Shown: positions 34,083 to 43,978 of the stretch, one piece after another
How positions within the stretch are numbered: the stretch's first letter is position 1
How the letters are laid out: every line of letters starts with the position of its first letter
Assembly: GCA_012845835.1 (NCBI GenBank)
Contig: JABAKD010000005.1
Span: 345,075 to 409,074, forward strand
Direction: 5' to 3'
From: Undaria pinnatifida
Taxonomy: Eukaryota > Sar > Phaeophyceae > Laminariales > Alariaceae
Length of the DNA stretch: 64,000 nucleotides
Made by a program: the position numbers and the translations under genes
The notes under the pieces: generated by a model
Told to the model about the DNA's origin: nothing
The model's database searches: none
The model's input: the letters and a program-made list of their open reading frames with translations, nothing else

Positions 34083-34827
34083 CAGTCGTCCCCGATTTAA
34101 AGACACTCTTCTGAAGGAAACTCCCCGCTATAAAGACACATTTTTTTCCCAGAACATGGTGCCCCGCAGATGTACAATAATAAGCGGGGGGTACCTTTTC
34201 CACTTTGCGGCCCCCCCCCAAATTTGTTTGCTGGGGCAGCACACTGCTGTATAACATCGGCAGCGGTCTGCTGCAGCCCGCGCTACCGCGTGTGGGTATG
34301 GAGAGATTAACCCTAACCCTAACCTAGGTAACTTGCGTGTATCGTATCAGAGCTAGTTCCAACGAACTGAAGTGTCTCAGGTGTGTTCGCGATATCTCGG
34401 GCATGATGTTCACCGTGAGGATAACGCCTTGACAATAAGAAAAGCCTGCAACAACACCAGCGCACTGCCGTACACATTACAGCAAGAACCTGCATCAACA
34501 ACAGCGCACTGCCATACACATTACAATAGGTCGTGCTGCACTCCTTCCCGCGTTTCGGTGGTGGAGGGAAATTCAAAATGTGTAAGGTATTGGAGTGTAC
34601 TACAGCAGAGTAGTGTTGCGGCCTTTCAAATCACGTGTTGTAGTTTTTGAGCAACACAGTTTCGTGGTCGCATTCCTGCTTCAAATGCGCGTATTTTGAC
34701 ATATGTTACCCCTCCATTGGCCCCGGGGACGGTGAGTTAGTGGCCCCGGAATCCTAAAGACACTTCCCCGCGTTGAAGACACCCCCCCAAAAAAAAACGC
34801 GGTGTGTCTTCAAAGCGGGGTCGACTG
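34083..34827. mobile_element. pogo/Tc1-mariner-like MITE (745 bp)
   Basis: The left terminus is CAGTCGTCCCCGATTTAAAG followed by ACAC. The right one, reverse-complemented, is CAGTCGACCCCGCTTTGAAG followed by ACAC; 21 of 24 bases agree. Each end is flanked by TA (34081-34082 and 34828-34829), the target of this superfamily. CCCCG...AAGACAC recurs just inside both ends (34122 and 34762). No transposase frame is present. Inside is TTAACCCTAACCCTAACC at 34308-34325, a short telomere-type tract. Confidence 0.8.
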
Positions 34828-34829
34828 TA

Positions 34830-35152
34830 TATGGTCCAAAAACCATAACGGAAACCACCCTCGATTTTATTTTCAAGTTGGTCCCGTATTGCGAGCAGCT
34901 CTTCTTCCAGCTCCCGCATCTTGGTCCGCTGAGAGCTTCCCGCTCTCTGCCAATGTCTTCACGTCCACAAAGCCTACTTTTACCTCGCCCTCAGGCATGG
35001 TTCAAATAAGGCACCCAGCTCGCGCCCTTTCACAGGAAGTGCTGTTTTTGTGATATTTCCAGCTAGCGCTCTTCCGCAGAAGAGCCCACGTCACTCAACA
35101 CGCTTTGCTTCGAACAGGGAAAGAACAGCGTACGGTACGCGATAATTATCGT
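34830..35152. other. Interval without recognised feature
   Basis: No gene, repeat family or RNA recognised. Confidence 0.35.
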
Positions 35153-35527
35153 GTTTGTTGATCCCGACGAAGCGTAGATGGCTTACCCGTTGAGCTGACA
35201 ATAGTGGGGTAGTGGAGTCACCGGTATGAAGACAAGTAAAAGACGTACAAACGGCTGACGTCCTTGAAATAGTTTTATAAAACATAGTCTATAGACTCTT
35301 ACGTTGCTCCTCACGCCCTTTTGAAGGCACATCGTGGAGGGGAGAAAACTCACTTGGTAGAAGGAGCACAACGAGGAGTGGCGGCGAAATGCCCAAAATC
35401 ATTCCACCATCCCGATTTACCGCTACGATGTAGCCAACTCATCACTGGAAACCCCTACAATACTCAACGAGCTATACTCAACCGTCATCATATCCGCATC
35501 ATATTCCAGTATACAGATCCACCACTC
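35153..35527 (+). repeat. Solo-LTR-like dispersed repeat, copy 2
   Basis: Second copy of the 13484-13815 repeat, with a roughly 45-base insertion after the AAGACAAGTAAAAGAC word and a small duplication around the ACTCAACGAGCTATACTCAA block. It sits 280 bases left of the copia element but outside its LTR, so it is an independent insertion. Confidence 0.55.
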
Positions 35528-35806
35528 GCACGCACGCCATCATCACGAGAGCAGAAATCGTCTATTTTCAGGGTTTTTTTACGAGGCAGTAGTAGTACAA
35601 TATGTCACGTACCTCACTGCTTTTTGTAGAGTTAGTAGAGTTGTATACCCTTCATGGGGAACGACCCCGCGCGATTTTCCATTTTCAGGCACGGGCGCCG
35701 TCGGTCAGAGATGCGCTGCAACCTGTCAGATAACTCGGAAAGACGGGGCGATCATTGATATGTTGTATAGTGGTCTTTGGTTCGATTGACATTTTTTCAC
35801 TGCGTG

Positions 35807-36310
35807 TGTGGAGTAGGTTGGTACGTGTGGCGCCCCGGTGGTGGTGTAGGTGGAGGATAAAGGTGGCGTAATAGCCGGTGATCGGTAAACTACAAACTAC
35901 TAACTAAGGCGGGTGTGATAACCCGATTTACCCGGTACGTGTGTGGTGAAGCGTGATAGCTCAGGTGTGATAACCCGGAAATGGGACTCGGAACTGTGGC
36001 GTGGTAGCCGGGATGTAAATACACAGGCGTGGTAGCCGTGCAGTGGTGAAGGCGTGATAGCCCTTGCAATATAGATGGGGCGTGGTAGCCCTTGGCGTGG
36101 TAGCCGTAGAAGAGACACAGAGAAGACACAAGGAGAGGCAAATATGGAGTCGAAAATGGAGTGATATTATTCGGGCACATAAAAACCCACAACACAAAAT
36201 CCCGTTGTGGAGATCCATCCCACACATATACGAAACCCCCAAAATTCTCCGATCCATCTTTTCGACGGATTCTCGTTTGCAATCTGACAATGGAGTGAGT
36301 ACGTCCAACA
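35807..36310 (-). repeat. Copia element, 3' LTR
   Basis: 504 bp. It contains several GGTGTGATAACCCG- and GGCGTGGTAGCC-like short repeats (35910-36105) that may be regulatory. The polypurine tract lies directly inside, to its right on the + strand. Confidence 0.9.
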
Positions 36311-36619
36311 GCCCCCCTACTCGCAACATTGTCATGTTTTATCCAGACTACCCTTTTAAAACGTACATTCCCAGATACCAAAATACTGCAGAGTTTTTCT
36401 TTACTCAAGTCCAGAAAACAAAAAATGTTGCATTTGCAAAAACACTCAAATCCGTTCTCATCACATCCATGACCATTAAAACTCAAACACTATTCAGTAT
36501 TTTCCAACGATCAATTTGGATGCAAGTCCTTGAACCCTCATAACGATACATCAGAAAACAAAAAAAAGATACATGTAAGAAATAGAAAATCAGAAATCAA
36601 GCACTATCCGAGAGAGAAA

Positions 36620-37440
36620 TCACGTCAAGTTCATCACTATCCCCCGGTGGAATTCAAACTCCCTCTCAGGTATCGCCATGGTGAGGAAGTCAGCATGCTG
36701 GTACTGCGACGCTACGTGGATAATTTCGACCTCCTTCCTTTCTACCAGTTCCCTCAAAAAGTGATCCCTCGCGTCAATGTGCTTCGAGTTCGAGTTCGAA
36801 ATCGGGTGCTTTGCGATTTGGATGGCACCCTCATTATCCTCATACATGGCAATACATGGCATCCTTGCCTTCGGCAACATAAAACACCCAACCTGCCTCC
36901 AAAATAAAATATCCTTCCCCATGTCCGACATAGCCACATACTCCGCCTGAGTAGTCGAGAGAGTCACACACTTCTGCGTCTTGGAGTACCAGGAAATAGG
37001 TCCCCCCTCACACATCACTACCCCCCCCGACACGCTTCTCCTGTCCGTACTGCGCGAAGCATAGTCGGCATCTGCGAACGAAATCAAACTAATCCCCGTC
37101 AACGTCCCCTTCTGAAAGGAAATCCCAAAATAACTCGTCCTCATTGCATATCCTAGTATACTACGTACCGCTTTCCAGTGGATCAGCTTGGGCGCACTGC
37201 AATACTTTACTACTGCCCTCACTGAATTCGCGATATTCGGCCTGGTCAACAAGGCAATCCACAAAAGCGCACCGATCAACTCTCGGAAAGGAAACAGAAG
37301 ATTCGGCTCGTCAACATCAAAATCCCAAAGCCTCCATGTTGTAAGAAATCGGGATAGCGTTGCCCCATTCCACACCATACTTCTCTCCCAAATCTTCCGT
37401 GTACGTCTGTTGCGAAATAGTCAACCTCCTTGCCTCCCTG
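36620..37440 (-). pseudogene. Copia late RT and RNase H fragment
   Basis: It starts in one frame with RLTISQQTYTEDLGEKYG, shifts at about 37330, and continues LFPFRELIGALLWIALLTRP. RNase H follows: SFADADYASRSTDRRSVSGG, ISWYSKTQKCVTLSTTQAEY, YEDNEGAIQIAKHP, and NSKHIDARDHFLRE. The RNase H acidic residues (D in FADADY, E in TQAEY, D in EDNEGA) are kept. No start of its own; it remains from the pol deletion and is not a working enzyme on its own. Confidence 0.8.
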
Positions 37441-40400
37441 TCTCTCTCGTAATAGCAACCCGATTACTACTTGAGCTCGCCCAACGACTTAACTGGAACG
37501 AAAGCGGCAATCCCCGCCCCGACAGCCCAAGCGACCCATAGCTACCCCCGCTCTCCTCCCCGCCCTTGGTATCGTATGGCGGTGCACCTTTGCTCTCCTC
37601 CACGCCCCCCGACCCCGCATGCTGCTTGCCTCCGCCCCCCAGCTCACCAGATCCGTGCCCCTGCAGGAGCACCCGTTTCGCGTTCAGGGCCCGCCGGTTG
37701 GCCAGCAGCGACAGCAGCACATCCTCCCCCGCATGAGATAGGAGCCTCACCCCATGGTCGAACGACGTCGCCTCCGGCAGCGGCGTAGAGACCGCTTCTT
37801 CCGGCACGCCTGAAAGCTGACGGCCCTCCGACCTGGTCCTTCCCGACACGCGCTCGCCGCCCCTCTCGCCCAGCATCCTCGTTGCATGTGGGGTGAGCGG
37901 AGTCGAATATCCTGCGGCGACCGGCGGCGGCTGCCCCCTTTTGTACGTCCGCGGGGCCTGTGTCGCCGCCGGTGACGGCGATGACGATGTCGTCGAGCCG
38001 GCGTCCTCGATGGAAGAGAATGACCACTCCGGCATCGGCGAACATGCGGCAGGCGGTGTGAGAGCGCTGGGCGAGTGCGCAGGCGGCGGACCGGCAGCAG
38101 CGGGCAAAATAGCAACCGGTCCGGGCGGCGGCGAGGTGTGAGCGCTGGGTGAGTGCGCGGACGGCGGTGATGACGATCGCAGCGGTGGTGGCGGCCAGGT
38201 GGCTGCTGCAGGCGGTGTACCTGCAGTAGCAGGCGGGTTCGAGCAAGTGGTGTGAGTGCTGGGTGAGTGCGCGGGCGGCGGACCGGCAGCGGCAGGCGGC
38301 ATACCAGACGGTCCGGTCATCGGCGAGGTGTGAGCGCTGGGTGAGTGCGCGGACGACGGTGATGACGATCGCAGCGGTGGTGGCGGCCAGGTGGCTGCTG
38401 CAGGCGGTGTACCTGCAGTAGCAGGCGGGGTCGAGCAAGTGGTGTGAGTGCTGGGTGAGTGCGCGGGCGGCGGACCGGCAGCGGCAGGCGGCATACCAGA
38501 CGGTCCGGTCATCCGCGAGGTGTGAGCGCTGGGTGAGTGCGCGGACGACGGACCGGCAGCGGCAGGCGGCATAGCAGTCGGTCCGGGTGGTGGCGAGGTG
38601 TGAGCGCTGGGTGAGTGCGCGGGCGGCGGACCGGCAGCGGCGGGCGGCATAGCAGTCGGTCCGGGTGGCGGCGAGGTGTGAGCGCTGGGTGAGTGCGCGG
38701 GCAGCGGAGATGCAACGGTGGGCGGCATACCAGTCGGTCCGGGCAGCGGCGAAGTGTGAGCGCTGGGTGAGTGTGCGGGCAGCGGACCGGCAGCGGCGGG
38801 CGGCGTCGAGGCAATCTCGAATGACACCCCCGGAGGCGTGGGCGGTGCTGGCGCGGAAGGGGCAGCACTGAATCCCCCCCCCCCGACTGTGGCAGCGGCG
38901 CCCATGTAACGTTGAGTCGGATGGTGTAGAGGGAGTTGTTCGCCGATCTCCGAATGAAGCGGAGCCTTCCCGCCTATTTTCACACTACGTGCGATGAAGA
39001 GCTGCAGGGGAGCTCCGCTGGCGTGAGCTGCGCCGGGAGCCGGAGAAAAGAGAGTTGTAGTAGCAGAGGTAGACGTGGCAGGAGACGTGCCCTCTTGCTG
39101 TTGTTGGAACTGCTGCTGCTGCTCGGGGGTCCCCGACTCCGCCGTCGGTGGTGGTGACCAGTGCCTCGCTGCTGCCCCCCACCCCGAGTACCCCATGTAT
39201 TCGTTCTCGTAGGGATAATCTGCTGCAAAAGCGTGCCGCGGTGCGTTGGGAAATTTTCCAGGCGGCAAATTAGGCGAAAGATTCGGCGGCGAATTAGACG
39301 AAAAATTAGGCGGTTGTACCTGCCCGAATCCCTCGCCCCTGCCTCGGCCGCGCCCGCCCAAAGGATGATTCCAGTTCTCGTGGCCATGTCCTCCGGGGTA
39401 GGTGTTCGCATACCCGCCAGTCCCGGTTCCGTGTCCTGGCGGCGGCGTTCTCTGCTGCTCCGGCGGGTGGCCCCGACTCCAACGCGCACCCGAGTCGTTG
39501 GGGTACGGTTGATGGTAGGTGTTCGCATACCCCCCAGGCCCGGGTCCGTGTCCTGGCGGCGGCGTTCTCTGCTGCTCCGGCGGGTGGCCCCGACTCCAAC
39601 GCGCACCCGAGTCGTTTGGGTACGGTTGCTGTCGATACTTACCTTCCGCCCCGCTACCTCCTCCGCGTCCGGCGTACGGCCCGAGTCCCCGCGACTGCAG
39701 GTATTCGTGGAAATCACCGTAGTATCTGTCGAATTCTCGACGCATGACGATGCATTCGGGGGTGTTGTGGCCTTGCCCCTCGCCGTGGAGCGCGCAGTAG
39801 GTGTACGTTCGGTCGCGCTCTCCATACCCCCGATCACCAGCATTCCTCCCACCCCGGTCGCCCCAACCTACGCCGGCTGCGGTCAGGGCATGCCTTGTCT
39901 CCTCTTTCTCTTCTCCTGATCTCCCATTGCGCTCCAGCTCGTGGGCAGCTCTCCTGAGCAAATCTTCCATGGTACGACTCGAAAGATCGGGAAGGAGAAG
40001 CACGTGGTCACTACAGAGCTTAAAAGATGGTAGCATTCTACGGGCAATATTTTTGCACATAGATGCGTCTGGTCGCTTCTCTCCGTATGATTCCAACTTC
40101 ATCCTAATGGCCTTTGCCCTACCGTAAAATGACATGATGCTCTCTCCCTCCTTCTGCCTCAGTTCGTTCCATTCATCCTCTACTATCTCCCTCTCATGTT
40201 CACTCTTGACAGCGTAGTGAGACTCAAACACCCTCCACGCTTGTTGGGGTGACCCCGCAGCAAAAATCATTTCTTGGACTGGTTGGGCTGTGATTTTTGC
40301 AATAAGTTGTGACCATAGCTTGAGCGACTTATCTACTCTCTCCTTCCCAAAGTAACTCCTGAGTCGTGACAGGTCTACATCCGGAACCCCCACTGGTATC

Positions 40401-40849
40401 GATTCTCCCCTCAATACGTCCATCAACCCTTCAGCCGAGACCCAGGAAAGAACAGAACCTCGGAAAACACGGAAAGCTGATCCAACACTTTGCCCGCTCT
40501 CAAACTTTCCAGACCAAGCAAGCATTTCATTTTTCTGACGGATTTCTATGGGTCTAGACTCGTACGTGCCTGCTGTTGGGGCGGTTGGCCCTCTCCCGTT
40601 GGTCGTCTGCAGTACTTGGCGAAGGGCGTTGGCTAGGTCCGCGATCATGTTCAATGAAGTTGCTGATGGAGCTGCCGCTGCTGTTGTTTCATGATGTTGT
40701 GCATTGGCGGGGAAGGACTCGCGTCCGTCTCCTCCATGGTGTTGTGCATTGGCGGAGGAGGACTCGCGTCCCTCTCCCCCGTTGCCTACTCCCGTGGGAG
40801 GGGTGCTCAACCTTTCCCCCGACGAAGGTCTTGTGTCGGTTCTCCTCAT
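37421..40849 (-). CDS. Copia Gag polyprotein with expanded proline-rich tail (1,142 aa)
   Basis: The ATG at 40847-40849 lies 54 bases inside the 5' LTR. Residues 105-305 are a copia-type capsid (AFRVFRGSVLSWVSAEGL, EDEWNELRQKEGESIMSFYG). Residues 352-366 form a zinc-knuckle variant C-x2-H-x5-H-x4-C (CALHGEGQGHNTPEC). Two roughly 45-residue repeats with YPNDSGARWSRGHPPEQQRT follow, then many 24-26-residue units of the PPPAHSPSAHTSPPPGPTAM type. The end (LSRWASSSSNRVAITRE) seems to join sequence from the late RT region, so the stop at 37421 lies past the pol deletion. Gag should package element RNA. An intact frame of this length with repeat units all in phase suggests selection or very recent insertion. 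Confidence 0.85.
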   Translation of the reverse strand: MRRTDTRPSSGERLSTPPTGVGNGGEGRESSSANAQHHGGDGRESFPANAQHHETTAAAAPSATSLNMIADLANALRQVLQTTNGRGPTAPTAGTYESRPIEIRQKNEMLAWSGKFESGQSVGSAFRVFRGSVLSWVSAEGLMDVLRGESIPVGVPDVDLSRLRSYFGKERVDKSLKLWSQLIAKITAQPVQEMIFAAGSPQQAWRVFESHYAVKSEHEREIVEDEWNELRQKEGESIMSFYGRAKAIRMKLESYGEKRPDASMCKNIARRMLPSFKLCSDHVLLLPDLSSRTMEDLLRRAAHELERNGRSGEEKEETRHALTAAGVGWGDRGGRNAGDRGYGERDRTYTYCALHGEGQGHNTPECIVMRREFDRYYGDFHEYLQSRGLGPYAGRGGGSGAEGKYRQQPYPNDSGARWSRGHPPEQQRTPPPGHGPGPGGYANTYHQPYPNDSGARWSRGHPPEQQRTPPPGHGTGTGGYANTYPGGHGHENWNHPLGGRGRGRGEGFGQVQPPNFSSNSPPNLSPNLPPGKFPNAPRHAFAADYPYENEYMGYSGWGAAARHWSPPPTAESGTPEQQQQFQQQQEGTSPATSTSATTTLFSPAPGAAHASGAPLQLFIARSVKIGGKAPLHSEIGEQLPLHHPTQRYMGAAATVGGGGFSAAPSAPAPPTPPGVSFEIASTPPAAAGPLPAHSPSAHTSPLPGPTGMPPTVASPLPAHSPSAHTSPPPGPTAMPPAAAGPPPAHSPSAHTSPPPGPTAMPPAAAGPSSAHSPSAHTSRMTGPSGMPPAAAGPPPAHSPSTHTTCSTPPATAGTPPAAATWPPPPLRSSSPSSAHSPSAHTSPMTGPSGMPPAAAGPPPAHSPSTHTTCSNPPATAGTPPAAATWPPPPLRSSSPPSAHSPSAHTSPPPGPVAILPAAAGPPPAHSPSALTPPAACSPMPEWSFSSIEDAGSTTSSSPSPAATQAPRTYKRGQPPPVAAGYSTPLTPHATRMLGERGGERVSGRTRSEGRQLSGVPEEAVSTPLPEATSFDHGVRLLSHAGEDVLLSLLANRRALNAKRVLLQGHGSGELGGGGKQHAGSGGVEESKGAPPYDTKGGEESGGSYGSLGLSGRGLPLSFQLSRWASSSSNRVAITRETGRQGG
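37900..38800 (-). repeat. Tandem repeats encoding the proline-rich Gag tail
   Basis: About ten units of 72-78 bases (plus some longer ones) with words GTGAGCGCTGGGTGAGTGCG and CGGACCGGCAGCGG on the + strand. A longer unit carrying GCAGTAGCAGGCGGG is itself duplicated (about 38115-38300 and 38301-38500). Units keep the frame. Confidence 0.85.
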
Positions 40850-40903
40850 TGGCGCTTAGCAACGCACAACCCACTCGTTCGTTGAAGATCGTTCACGCTA
40901 GCG

Positions 40904-41407
40904 TGTGGAGTAGGTTGGTACGTGTGGCGCCCCGGTGGTGGTGTAGGTGGAGGATAAAGGTGGCGTAATAGCCGGTGATCGGTAAACTACAAACTACTAA
41001 CTAAGGCGGGTGTGATAACCCGATTTACCCGGTACGTGTGTGGTGAAGCGTGATAGCTCAGGTGTGGTAACCCGGAAATGGAACTCGGAACTGTGGCGTG
41101 GTAGCCGGGATGTAAATACACAGGCGTGGTAGCCGTGCAGTGGTGAAGGCGTGATAACCCTTGCAATATAGATGGGGCGTGGTAGCCCTTGGCGTGGTAG
41201 CCGTAGAAGAGACACAGAGAAGACACAAGGAGAGGCAAATATAGAGTCGAAAATGGAGTGATATTATTCGGGCACATAAAAACCCACAACACAAAATCCC
41301 GTTGTGGAGATCCATCCCACACATATACGAAACCCCCAAAATTCTCCGATCCATCTTTTCGACGGATTCTCGTTTGCAATCTGACAATGGAGTGAGTACG
41401 TCCAACA
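40904..41407 (-). repeat. Copia element, 5' LTR
   Basis: 504 bp, about 99% identical to the 3' LTR by eye. Read on the minus strand, the bases after it are CGCTAGCGTGAACGATC, where a primer site would lie; the tRNA was not identified. Confidence 0.9.
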
Positions 41408-42349
41408 GCATGCCCGCGGGTCGTCACTCTGACAGCACTCCAGACAGCAGGCGCGTTCGTCTATACTCACGATTACCGTGCGGTTCGTACGGTGCAGGCA
41501 GCCCAACCGCTGTAGTTTGTAGCCTCGAGTTGGTTAGTTGTGGGGACGGGGGAACTCTATGCTGTAGTTGAGTGGATACCCGCGGCCATGTGAGTTCAGT
41601 TTGCCCATTTGACCTTTTCGCTTGTGCGCCTTCTCCCGTATCGTGCGTTTTTAGGCGGGAAAACGTAGTATTTCCCTGACGAATTTTGATATCATTTCAT
41701 TTGTTTTTTCGGATATTCCTAGAGCTCCAGTACCTCTCTGTGACCACGGACCCTAGATGCTTGACAAAAGAGTAAATGTGAGGCAACAACAGCAACAACG
41801 ACACAACAACAGCAACAAAAACAACAACAACAACAACAACAGCAACAAAAAAAAAACAACAACAACAACAACAGCAACAACCAGGTAGAAGAAGGGTGGG
41901 ACTGAGGAGCTTGCCAGACGCCTTCAAATGGTCAAACCCCTAAGTGAATTATACATATAGTAATAGTATGCATTACTGGCCGGTGGGAGTAATTTAAAAT
42001 TCGTGTAATAGACTAGACTAGACTAAACTAGACTATATTTTATTCATATTGTTTTTGACCTTGCTTGGAGAGTAGTCTAAAGCGTAAATAAATGCCGTTC
42101 CGATGTAAATCGAATGTCCTTCCATAAAACAGCAGTAGAACCTAATTAATGTGAAGTCCAATAATGGCACGACCATGCAGTGGCATCTTCCGCGAACCAT
42201 TTGCCCATTTTATTGTTTTCTGTTGTGCCTTGCTTCTCACCTGGTACCAGGTATCAAGACGATTTCTTATCTGTTTCTTTTTCGTGCCTTGCTTCCCACA
42301 GGTGAAAAATCGTCACCAACGTCATATATATATACCTAAAATCAAATTC
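41408..42349. other. Interval with a CAA microsatellite, no gene
   Basis: Holds an imperfect (CAA)n array at 41783-41882 and GACTAGACTAGACTAAACTA at about 42010. No coding signal is seen. The final 200 bases may be the unresolved left part of poly-C module B. Confidence 0.5.
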
Positions 42350-43010
42350 TGCCAGAGTAAGAAACACTACCAGGCAGCTGATATCACCTCGTTATCTTTC
42401 TAGCCATCCATGCCGTTGCTCCAAGTCATCCCCCCCCCTCCCCCCCCCCGCTCCCTCTTGTGTGAACACCCCACCTAAAATCAAATTATGATGAGTAATA
42501 AACACTACCAGGCACTTGATATCACCTCATCCATGCCGTAGCTCCAATTCCCCCCCCCCTCCCCCCCCGGCAAACGCCCTCTCCTTCCCCACCACCCGAA
42601 CCATCGCCTAGACCTAGCACCACGTGTACAGCCAAACCTCACATCTACTATGCGACCTAAAGCTTGAAAGCCCCCCCTCCGCCCCCCACCCCTTCAAACA
42701 CTCCACCCTTTCCTCACTAGTTGCCCGACTTGCTTACAGGATGCACTTGATAACCCGACGCATTCCCTTTCACAGCTGTCAGATTTTGTGCAAAAACGGG
42801 TAATATAGTTTCCGCGCACATATTGACTAACATCACTCTGTTGACCCTGGTGCAAACTACACTGCAGTTTCAAGGGGAGTCGCTGACCTATTTCCTTAAT
42901 GAGGACACACAACTCGTAATACGCGCGATCGGAGTATCACACACAGCCTGCAAAGATGAGTTTCGACAAAATCTTCGATCTCATAGCTGGAGTGTATTTT
43001 TCAGTTTTTT
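42350..43010 (+). repeat. Poly-C repeat module, copy B
   Basis: Two units of a CCAGGCA(G/C)(T/C)TGATATCACCTC type (42369 and 42505) are each followed by CCATCCATGCCGT or CATCCATGCCGTAGCTCC and a poly-C run, then the conserved right block (42765-43005) ending AGCTGGAGTGTATTTTTC. Confidence 0.75.
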
Positions 43011-43104
43011 AATACTCCGGAGTATATATTAAGTACCAGGTACGTACACATTTCTGTCATTTCATTGTCTACTCTGCCTACATAGTGAGGGGGGTGTAAA
43101 GGCC

Positions 43105-43195
43105 CGTCGCCTCGGTGGCGTATCAGGTTATTATTCTCGAGCCTGGTATATTTCAGTCTCGTTAGTTCGAATCGCCCCGAGTGCATACTCGTATA
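43105..43195 (+). repeat. tRNA-related SINE candidate
   Basis: CGGTGGCGTATCAGGTTA resembles a Pol III A box, and 46 bases later TTAGTTCGAATCGCC resembles a B box (GTTCGAATC). GCCTCGG at the start and CCGAGTGC at the end can pair as a degenerate acceptor stem. This looks like a tRNA-derived SINE head or tRNA pseudogene; the body and tail are not defined. Confidence 0.4.
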
Positions 43196-43928
43196 AATTT
43201 GTGGGGACTTTTTCGTGTGTACAAATTGACTTGCAGAAAGCGCGAGAGCGTGAATTGGCAACACTCGATAAAAAATCGACGACCAGTTGGATTGTTGAAC
43301 CCTATGATGCGCGGTAAAAATTGAAGGCAACGACCGGGGGAGGGAAGAGACGATACCTGTGACCACGGCTTGTCCAGAAGCTGGAAAGTAGATTGTGTGA
43401 AGAAAAAAAAACATATACGATGTACCACGTACAGGTATCGATACCAATTCTCCGCTATATATATATATGCCGTTCTCTGGGGGCACTATAAACCATTGCA
43501 CAAAAGCATAAACAACGTTACTGTCAGTGGTCAACGCATTCATGCGCAAACAGTTAATGTCCTGGTGTGTCATTAGACTAGTCTATAGCTGGACAACCCC
43601 AATATTATCGCACATTATACAAGTATGGTTGGATACACGGTCGTGGCAGCCCAGCTGTGACTCCTGGTGTGGGCATACCTTGAGTAAGCTCGACGAACTC
43701 AAAACTGTTTTGGACGCGGACAGAGGTGGTGGATGGATAACATAATAAAAGATACCTCCACAGCCGCCCTCGCGGTCGAACACGAATCCGCGCTGGTGGT
43801 GTGCTCGATCTAAACGTCGACTAACACACAAGATATACACAAGGGAAGAAATATAAATTAAATTAGATACAGCCGAGCTGTGGGATAATGTTCTTGGATT
43901 ATTTTCACACAGGCATCTGTAATTTAAG

Positions 43929-43978
43929 GCTTAGTTTGGGCAAAGCTATTGGTTAACCTTTTGCAAGTGGTCAAACGG
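43929..43978 (+). repeat. tRNA-like sequence, left half (split by hAT)
   Basis: Contains TTTTGCAAGTGGTCAAACGG, an A-box-like word, and ends with the 8-bp target duplicate TCAAACGG. It continues at 44988 after the hAT insertion. A diverged copy of the same 48-base block, without the B-box half, is at 45238-45285. Confidence 0.5.

Larger units (their letters stand above)
35807..41407 (-). mobile_element. Ty1/copia LTR retrotransposon, gag-only derivative (5,601 bp)
   Basis: Two 504-bp LTRs (35807-36310 and 40904-41407) differ at about four positions, all G/A, so the insertion is young. On the + strand each runs TGTGGAGTAGG ... CGTCCAACA. Flanks GCGTG (35802-35806) and GCATG (41408-41412) form an imperfect 5-bp target duplicate. 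Read on the minus strand the order is LTR, a long Gag ORF, a small piece of late RT and RNase H, a purine tract GTAGGGGGG (36311-36320) and LTR. Protease, integrase and most of RT are absent. Movement would need enzymes from a related full element. Confidence 0.9.

Noticed and set aside
34308-34325. Telomere or chromosome end
   Set aside because: Fewer than three CCCTAA units inside a MITE, with sequence on both sides.
37644-39919. Overlapping frames in the other five phases of the copia Gag gene
   Set aside because: Shadows of the 1,142-codon Gag frame caused by high GC and tandem repeats.
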